This document shows, one piece after another, positions 56,341 through 64,000 of a DNA stretch of 64,000 nt. Source of the DNA: Muricea muricata (lineage: Eukaryota; Cnidaria; Anthozoa; Malacalcyonacea; Plexauridae); NCBI GenBank assembly GCA_963855995.1, contig OY979718.1, positions 22,498,282-22,562,281 of the forward strand, in the 5' to 3' direction. Below the pieces are notes generated by a model that was given only the letters and a program-made list of their open reading frames with translations, searched no databases and was not told the DNA's origin. Position 1 is the first letter of the stretch. The number at the start of each line of letters is the position of its first letter. The translations under genes were made by a program, and so were the position numbers.

Positions 56341-56950
56341 CTGGGTAATGGCTTTGTTAATAGAGATTCAACATATCCCTCTTCAAAAATACGATAGTCA
56401 TCAAATGATCAAATGCTTTGTATGCGGCAAGCCCTTGTTTATCATGTTCAGTGGAACTGTTATGAGATGGTTAAAAATATCGAAAAGACCGAATGGCGGC
56501 GATGCGTTAAAATCATTTACATATTCGTGCGCTGAAGATAGCGGTCTTCCATTTCAACACCATGAATAATCAACTTGTTCTCCTCTTTTGATTTTGCATA
56601 GTCTAAGACAGGTATCAACATTTTTTCGACGGATTTCGCGCTATCTCAACTAATGCTGGTTTAAGATATCCAGTTACTGAAACGCCTCGCGCTTTTAAAT
56701 ATTGTTTCAAGTCAGAAGCGACATTTTCTCAAAATGATTGCGCTCCAAAGTACTATCCATGCTTTGATAGAATTTTGCCCTTTTTTACTTTGCCTTTCTT
56801 TGTCTTTAAAAAGTAAATTTTGCTAAAATTATCAATAATCAATAGTGCCTCGTATACAGGGGTGTTAACGCGACGCTTGTTGTTTGTCCGACTGTTTCGA
56901 ATTACTGCACGTGTTAGCCCCCGTCGGTCAACCTCGAAAAGGATGGATTG

Positions 56951-58133
56951 TGGCTTTTTCAAAAGGAAAATTAAGATTTGAAAGTGGAAACGCTGCTCAT
57001 TTTAATCATTTTGCAGGAAGCTTGAAACATTTAGAATAGTGGCAATTGAAATACCAGGGTGAAAACGTAATCTGAATCTGAATATTAGTAATTAAACGTA
57101 TTTACCTAAAAAATAATTCACTCGCATGAAGCAATCGAATTGATGAAACGGCCTATGCCATGTTTTCATTATCAGTCATTATCATCAATTTGTTGTTCCA
57201 AACATCAACATTCCCGTGATTGTTATGTCTTTATTTCGTTATATCTGACAATCAACTTAAAATATTTACACCAAATGCGGGTTTCAAGTCACTAAATAGC
57301 ACACACAGAAAATATTTTATTCTCGAGTAATTTAAGTCGGTGTTTGTCGAGGTCATACACGACCAGCCTATGAGAATGTGGTGTATGTTACAATGTGCGC
57401 GGTTTTTATACGATATTCTTTGCTAAATCTCTGATTCTGAAAGGACAATTGTTATGCAATGAAATATGATAATGACTGCAGGTCAGCAATATGACTCTGA
57501 TATGCACCAAGTAATATGACGTGCATTCACGAATACGGCATGGATAAAAAACGCTCGACTAGACAACCAGCCTGTCCATTTACTCCACTAGGAAAGTCAA
57601 GCGAGCGCTAACTGTTATATTGGGTGGCACTTTATAACAGTTTATATTATATTAATAGCATTTATACCAACAAAAACTTACTAGGAATTTCATAACCTCA
57701 CATGCCGCCTTAATTATGTAAAACAATATCGCCAGATAACCTTGGCCTGACCAAGGTCTATGCCAAGGTCCAAGGACGTGTAAATTAATCATGGCTTATT
57801 GCAAGCGCGAATAAGTAGCAAAAAGTCGATTCAGTGCCTACAAGATTGTTGTATAGACATCCATAAAGTACTTTTTTACCCTCAACACACTATGTGTTGA
57901 CAGCATCCGCTAAATGTATTTGCTGCGTCAACTAAGTAACGCGATCATTTTGTTGTGGTTACATAGCGAGCATCCAATCATAATTTGCTTCACAGCGAGA
58001 CATATGAGACATACAGAGTAGCGTGAGCGCGCAGACATTTAATTGTTGCGGTGAAGTAAAGTACAAACAATCGCTGGTTGTAGTAGACTAACAGACTATA
58101 ATAGACAGAACTGGTGAAGACGAAAAGTCGAAA
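56951..58133. other. Intergenic stretch upstream of secreted-protein exon
   Basis: I see no coding sequence. Low-complexity and AT-rich stretches are present. The last few hundred bases should contain the promoter and 5' UTR of the gene starting at 58134; no TATA box is obvious. Confidence 0.3.
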
Positions 58134-58199
58134 ATGGCTTCCTTTTGGTTGACGACTGGTTTACTGTTGCTCTTTTTGACTTCTATTACAGCTGATCGT
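58134..58199 (+). CDS. Signal-peptide first exon of an unidentified secreted protein
   Basis: ATG starts MASFWLTTGLLLLFLTSITA, followed by Asp-Arg, and a consensus donor GTAAGT follows directly. The 20 residues form a textbook signal peptide (polar start, Leu-rich core, SITA cleavage site). The following exon would start in phase 0, but I could not identify it; a LINE fragment and AT-rich sequence follow. The mature protein is therefore unknown. Confidence 0.55.
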
Positions 58200-58619
58200 G
58201 TAAGTATATTAATTATACTAGGTGAAGTAAATTGTAGTAAATGCTACCGTAAAAGGGTATCGCAAAGGAAATAAATTGATCAGTCATTTAGGATTGGGTG
58301 GGCCACATATGCAAGCGTTAACAAGGGTAAACAAAGCTGGAAAGTTGCATATGTACGTTCATGATATGCGACACCTCCAAACTGATGATGAAAATGTAAA
58401 CTCTAAATTCTGTTCCCTAAAAAGCTATGAACATTCCATGATGGAGATTTCAGTGCTCACGGAACAATGCATATATAATATATAATATGCATTCATAATA
58501 TCTGTATGCATTTATAGTATTATAATATTTATAATTTATAATATGCGTTTGTAATATTATTTATAATATGCACTTTGGATTCAGAAAACTCAAGACACAG
58601 TTAATTTATGTTAATTGGA

Positions 58620-59310
58620 CCTAGTCAAATGTTAAGGAACGTTTTAAATTATCAATCTAATAATACTCATGCCTTGGTGTGACTACGGACGAAAGGCTAT
58701 TTTGGGAAAAACAATTTGATTCTATCTGTTCTAAGGTCGGTATCTGTTCTAGTGCCGGTATTGGTGCAATGAGACGAGTTAAATCTTTTGTGCCACTGCC
58801 GACTCTGAAAATGCTATTATACAACCCTATTTCGATTATTGTACCCCGTTATGAGATAATTGCGGAATTCGCCTCAAAGATAGGTTGCAAAAATATCAAA
58901 GTCAGGCCGGGAGCTAATCACTGGGTCAACTTACGATATTCGATCGTCTGATTTACTTGAAAAATTAAATTGGAAATCTTTTGAAGAAAGGCAAAAATAT
59001 ATGCTTTTTGTCTCAACAATAAAAGAGATAATCTCTACAATCTCAGAAATAAAGAAACTGATCTAGCGCCACCTATGCCGAAAAAGGAATTTGGCAAGAG
59101 GTGCTTCAGTTGTAATGGTGCCGTGCACAGGAGTAATCTTCCTAATGAGGCTAAAATTGCGGAATCTTTAAGATCCTTTAAATCAATCTTAAAACAAGGA
59201 ATGAGTTAAAATTTGCTTGCAAATGTTTTCGTCTATTTAATATATCTGTATTTGTATTTTCTTAGTGCTGATGAGGCTAGCGCGACAACATAAAGTATGT
59301 ATGTATGTAA
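58620..59310 (+). mobile_element. LINE 3' fragment (Jockey/CR1-type) with TATG tail
   Basis: LGVTTDERLFWEKQFDSIC and AGIGAMRRVKSFVPLPTL belong to the region after the reverse-transcriptase core of invertebrate LINEs. After a frameshift, STYDIRSSDLLEKLNWKSFE follows. The ORF remnant is followed by a short 3' UTR ending in a TATG-repeat tail (TATGTATGTATGTAAG), the usual end of these elements. It is 5'-truncated and inactive, and lies downstream of the signal-peptide exon, probably in its intron. Confidence 0.75.
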
Positions 59311-59640
59311 GGCTACCGATCAACATCGGAAATTTAATACTTTTGGCTTGCTTGCGCGCGAAATACGCATACGTCAGTAGAGTAATCAAAGCCGGAAAAT
59401 CATAAGATATCATAACTTAAATTCATAATATATATAAATTAGCTTTAATGGAACAATTGCTCTTTTGACCGGCTAAAGAATAAGAGTAGACACAGACAGC
59501 TTGTTTCGTGTGGGAGAATGGGTTATGGGGGTGAAGTACTCCTGTTACAATTAGAGTCATATCATAAGTATATTTAACCCAATAGACTCTTTATGGTCTT
59601 ATATTTCATCCTGCGGGGTATATATAAGGCCCACTCTGAA

Positions 59641-59790
59641 AACCGTAGGGGTAATGGTCCCTAGAGCTGCTCTGGGGGTAAGGGTCCCCAGAGCTGCTCT
59701 GGGGGTAAGGGTCCCCAGAGCACATGGCAGAAGGGTAGCGACCCCCTCTGACCGTATTGACCTGAACCAAGGGGTAAGGGTCCCTTGGCC
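59641..59790. repeat. Small GC-rich tandem/palindromic repeat
   Basis: About 27-bp units (AGCTGCTCTGGGGGTAAGGG plus TCCCCAG) occur in tandem, with a diverged half unit on each side. TCCC-AGAGC-GCTC-GGGG gives each unit internal symmetry. It produces Leu/Gly/Arg repeats in any frame, so I do not treat the overlapping open frames as genes. Confidence 0.65.
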
Positions 59791-61260
59791 AGTTCCTATA
59801 ACTCGACTAATTATCTTTGCAATGAATGAGTCTATGGGCATGAAGGTGACCTTTGGGAGCACTTCAACCCCACAAATACAGTAAAGTGTATCTGGCACTT
59901 GAGTGTATTCCATATAGACGAGACAATCCACACAAAAATCACAGCTGTTGGCATTCTACTTGTTTTGATTTTGTTGGGGGTTTTTTTTACTAAGTTACTT
60001 GACACAGTGTTAATTAAGTTTGGATGTGTTGAAGAATTTGAAAGTTTGAAGAAACAATAGAAAAATTTGAAGAAACAATATCTGGGTTAGCGAAAGCCGT
60101 TGGCAAATTCCTTGAAAACCTTGGGGCCCGTTGCCCCTGAAACTTAAGTGCACACCAAATTTAAAGTTGTTACAAAACTGTGAAACAAAATTTTGATCTG
60201 GGTGACCTGAAAGTGCTGTTTTTAAATGTTGAAAGCAGAACCGAACCCACGTAGTACGTCGTAGAAGGCGTATCCCGCATTTTGCCACAATCATAAAGCA
60301 CCGGCGCACCAGGCGCACAACTGCACAAGTTGTACCACTGAGCATTTAATTAAACAAATACAGTAAAAACAAGTGCTCGGGGAGCTCGTTTATACAGCAA
60401 CATGTTTTCAGCTCAGGCAATTCTGAGATTTTGAGTAGCTGTACGAAATTAGTTTGCTACCTTGCTCGCTCGTCTGATTCTTAGCAGCATTCTCTGAATA
60501 ATTTATTGCTATTCTGCCCACTGATATAACTGGCATAGAATGTATTTCACTTGGCGAGCATTATGCACAATTTCGCACAAACTTAAGACCGTAATTCTAC
60601 AGGAACTAGCTCTTAAACAGTTGGACGAGTTGGTACAACCGCAGGTGGAAATCGGTTCTGCCTGACAATGGGATATTGTTATATGGAATTAAAACGCGCA
60701 TGTTTATTCGTAGTCCTGGGTTTCATTTCTGTACCATTATGATTATGGAGTGAATCTCGGTGGGAGTCAACCTCAGTCGTATTGATGCTTATGCTGTACT
60801 AGAGTGAGCAAATGATAGGAAATTACATGTATTTGTTTACAAACACATGACCGCTGAAATTGATTCACGTAAAACTCAAGAATAGCAGCGCCCCCACACA
60901 ACATCCGCTACGAGGCAAAATCATTGAAAAGAAAATTTGACGCGATAGTGGAGCAGATATTCTGTGACTGTGAAGAAAGCACTACAGTAACAGGACATGC
61001 AAACATTAATTGACACGAGTATCAGCATCAGATGTGGAGGCTGTGGAATTAATGCGGAGTCAAAAATTTGAAATTTTTGGAAGTTTAAAATAGTATACAT
61101 CTATTACTAACAAAAATCTTGAAATTTCATTATTTCAAGGAAGCTGAAAGTAAAATTGAGTTGCATGAAGTAAAATTCTGCCTGCAAAACATTAAAGCAG
61201 TTTTTAGTGCAAAGTTTCAAAGAAACTTTGCAGTATTGTGATGAGTGGCGAAAATTCAAA

Positions 61261-61303
61261 TCAGTCAGGCAGTCAGTCAGTCAGTCAGTCAGTCAGTCAG
61301 TCA
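61261..61303. repeat. (CAGT)n microsatellite
   Basis: About ten consecutive CAGT/AGTC units. Confidence 0.9.
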
Positions 61304-64000
61304 TAGTGTAAACTCCGGGGGGTGGCGCAAATTTTGAATATGCCACCTGATTACTTGAATGTTACTATTGCAATGTTTTAGTTAAAATTATAAGTATTAT
61401 TTATAAACCATTTTGTGCTGTTATTCATACAAATGAAAAAGATAGGTAAATGAGCCATATGGCAACTAATGAGCGTGGTAATTTTATTGCAGACATGTAT
61501 ATACAGTGCTCTCAAACTCCCCCGGAATTTAAAATATTCAACTAAGCACGTGTATATTGCGTAGCGCCCGCTTCCGTTGCTATGCAGAGGTCTAGGAGTG
61601 GGATGATAAACATGAGTTAAACATGTATTTCCACGGCTTAAAAGCACCATTTTAACTGGCAGGACAAGATTTTTTAATCTTCAGACTATTATGCTTTCGT
61701 TTATTATGCATAAAGAGCGATTTTTCGCCTTAAAACGAGCTCAAATGGACAGCATAAGTTGACCTATATGGTATGAATATAAATGGCTAACAAGAGATAT
61801 GAGCTATAGTTTGAATACATAGCAATAAATACACCGCAATATTTTCGCTATTCTACGTCTTATATTCCTAAATATACACCACATGAATTGCAGGAGTTTT
61901 GTTCTACATTTCGGCCAGGCTTCATCAAAAAATGATGAAAAACAAGCGAGATAAAGCGAAATCGGCATATTTGATAATGTTGCGTGCGTGCGAGATCAGT
62001 TTCTGCAAGGTTGTGATGTGATGACTGATGATTGTGTACATAAAATTTCCAATAATACTAGTAGACCTAAAGTAAACCGTACATAAGTATACTAAGTAAA
62101 GATATTGGCCTAATATTGTGACAGTTTTTTATTAACACACAGAAGAGCGCACAGTTTGTATGTTTGCAATCTTAGTTCACGTTCAATATTAATTGCGCGT
62201 TCATTCCGTTTTGTTTATATGAGTCTAAGGTCAGAGGTCAGAGATTCAGCAAACGTGAAACCGAATATGCTCGCTAAACATGAAAATTATAAAATTATCA
62301 GAGTGTCTAAAAACGTCCCACGTAAACAAAACGCTTTTAGACCACATCATTTTAACATTTTATTTCCAAAGCTATCATTAAATTTTTCTTAGTTTTTCGA
62401 GTTTAAGTGTGTAAGTCTTTTCAGAAACTTTGCACTATCCTTGGATCCCTAGTTTTGTTTTGTCAAATACTCCCATGCAGGAAGACCTGCGAGCTCTTTG
62501 CCATAGTTGCCGCAAAACTAAGCATAAAATTTCTTCTTTAGCTTTGACGAAGTGACGCTCTTAAATGACGGTCGCCTGAATGGAAGGTATGGTAATTATG
62601 CCTTTCAGTTGTAGAATTTACAAAATACCGCATTTTTTAAGTTTGTGAAAAACATCTTTGAAATGCCAACCACGATGCCTGATACTGTGATAGTGGTATA
62701 AAGAGCATAAATTCAACTCTTGTGATTTGATCTTGTCCGGCAAAGGGAAGATGCCTGGGAAAGCAAGATCACGTGAACACGGCTTTAAGGATCTCTAAAA
62801 AATATATGTGTTTTGTTTCTCAAGGCAAATATTAGGACGGTGTTCTTGATCTTTTATTGCAGTCGTTGGCTGTGATCACGCGGGGTCACCTTTTGGCAAT
62901 ATATAAACCGGTCGTATGGAAGGTGAACTGTCCATCGGATAATGATTTTTTCAGCTGCCGCAGAAAGACATAAAAAATAATGGCGCCAGGCATATTGAAC
63001 TCGTTTAAAAGTGTTTTAGCTCAAAAATGCTGAATGTTAATATCGGCTTTACGAGTTACGGGGTGCATTTGGGAAGCTTGAGAAAAATAATCACTATCCG
63101 GTTCTACAGCGCTATATTCGCGTACCACGGACGACAGTGCATGCAGACTTTCAAAATCATTTGAGCTGCGTCTATCACAGTTTGGTAACATAGCTCCCAA
63201 AATAGTCAATAGAACTAACTAATCATAAGGATGATAATGAGCAAACCCCAGTAACATACGAGTTGTGCATTCGAATTCAATAACCATCAAGATATATAAA
63301 ACAAAATGTCTTCTGTTTTATATAGCGCATGTCATTGGTCAACAATGATGTTGATAAACAGTATCCTTTATCCTGAAACGATAATACAAATACGATACAA
63401 TGAATTTTTTAGTGTAGGATTAACTAAGATTTGATTGTCAAGATTAATTCTTTCTGAAAATGTATGTAGGAACCTCATTGAACATGGCGTTATTGATCGT
63501 CTATTTTCCATAGCAAAAATATTGTACACATCACTATGTTGTGAAATGTTCACATGAAAATGTCTAAATTCAACAAGGAAAAATAAATTTCAAACAAAAG
63601 TCACATGCATGTTGTTTATAAATATACTGCAAATCGTTTACTATTATCAGATTCTGTTCTTCATTCAAAGAATTCATATTCAAGATAAGATGTACGCACC
63701 TGATTGTACATCTTCCCTTTAATATTAGAGAGGTTCAGACTTGGCTTCCAATATCTCTACCGCTACCTTAATCTATCTTTCAGCCAATCAGATGTGTCAG
63801 ACCTACAAGATTAACTAATAAAATTGTTTAAAAATCGAAAGGTAGGGGTAGGGGTAGAGGAAGTCAAATCTGAACGGTCATGGCTTTATAGGATACCCTA
63901 AAGGTCTAAATGTCGAGAGAGCACTGGGACCGAGTTGCCCCTGCGTTTTGTGTATTCTCACTCACTGGGACTGTATCTACTTCACCAAATTGGGCTAAAG

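Larger units (their letters stand above)
55590..56950 (+). mobile_element. THAP-domain DNA element with ~70-bp inverted repeats
   Basis: CAATCCACCCTTTTTGAGGT at the left and its diverged complement at the right begin inverted repeats that run for about 70 bases. They contain GTTGACCGA and GAAACAGTCGGACAAAC in both arms. A THAP-type zinc-finger ORF lies just inside the left repeat, and an inverted palindrome fills the middle. THAP DNA-binding domains are found in P-element and Kolobok transposases. The exact ends and target duplication are not clear. Confidence 0.55.
59311..64000. other. Gene-poor right end
   Basis: Apart from the two repeats listed separately, I see no convincing exon, RNA gene or complete element. 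Later exons of the secreted protein at 58134 could lie here unrecognised. The stretch contains scattered AT-rich palindromic words and unsupported short frames. Confidence 0.3.

Noticed and set aside
59599..59931. 110-codon minus-strand frame with LGTLTPRAA repeats
   Set aside because: It is generated by the small GC-rich tandem repeat and has no other support.

Overview
The window looks like a piece of an AT-rich invertebrate animal genome. An anthozoan cnidarian (coral or sea anemone) is my best guess, but that is inference. The evidence is eukaryotic: spliced genes with GT/AG introns, metazoan families (DDX11 helicase, F-box protein, two DRAM-type membrane proteins, a rhodopsin-class GPCR), and a dense load of DNA transposons, LINE fragments, foldback elements and microsatellites. 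No prokaryotic operons, rRNA, tRNA or CRISPR arrays were recognised. Most open frames here are spurious; several of the longest are just (TA)n read as Tyr-Ile.

Layout. 0-2.4 kb: decayed virus-like element with a frameshifted A32/FtsK-HerA-type packaging ATPase, a tyrosine-recombinase fragment and small unknown ORFs. 3.7 kb: small secreted cationic peptide. 5.9-17.8 kb, minus strand: the first eight coding exons of DDX11, joined in phase, with introns full of foldback elements and giant AT microsatellites. 17.8-18.1 kb: compact divergent promoter with E2F- and ETS-like sites. 18.1-19.2 kb, plus strand: first two exons of an F-box gene. 19.2-22.4 kb: foldback elements. 22.4-25.7 kb: DRAM paralog A. 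27.1-28.9 kb: Tc1/mariner element. 31-39 kb: hAT-rich block containing a tandem duplication with nested insertions. 39.8-42.4 kb: DRAM paralog B, same two-exon architecture. 43-46 kb: Harbinger-like MITE, LINE fragment, Penelope-like 3' end. 46-52.4 kb: an intact intronless GPCR between relics of a decayed tandem GPCR array. 52.5-57 kb: minisatellite, LINE, foldback carrying a coding fragment, THAP-domain element. 58.1 kb: signal-peptide first exon of an unidentified secreted protein, with a LINE in the following sequence. 59.3-64 kb: little recognisable.

Functional links are few. DDX11 and the F-box gene share one short promoter, so they may be co-regulated in the cell cycle. The two DRAM genes are tandem paralogs, and one block of exon 1 looks homogenised by gene conversion. 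The most unusual signals are the ATPase/recombinase element, two inverted Penelope-like 3' ends that carry a hammerhead-ribozyme-like core, the DRAM conversion tract, two different hAT elements inserted at nearly the same point of a duplicated unit, and the number of long near-palindromes.
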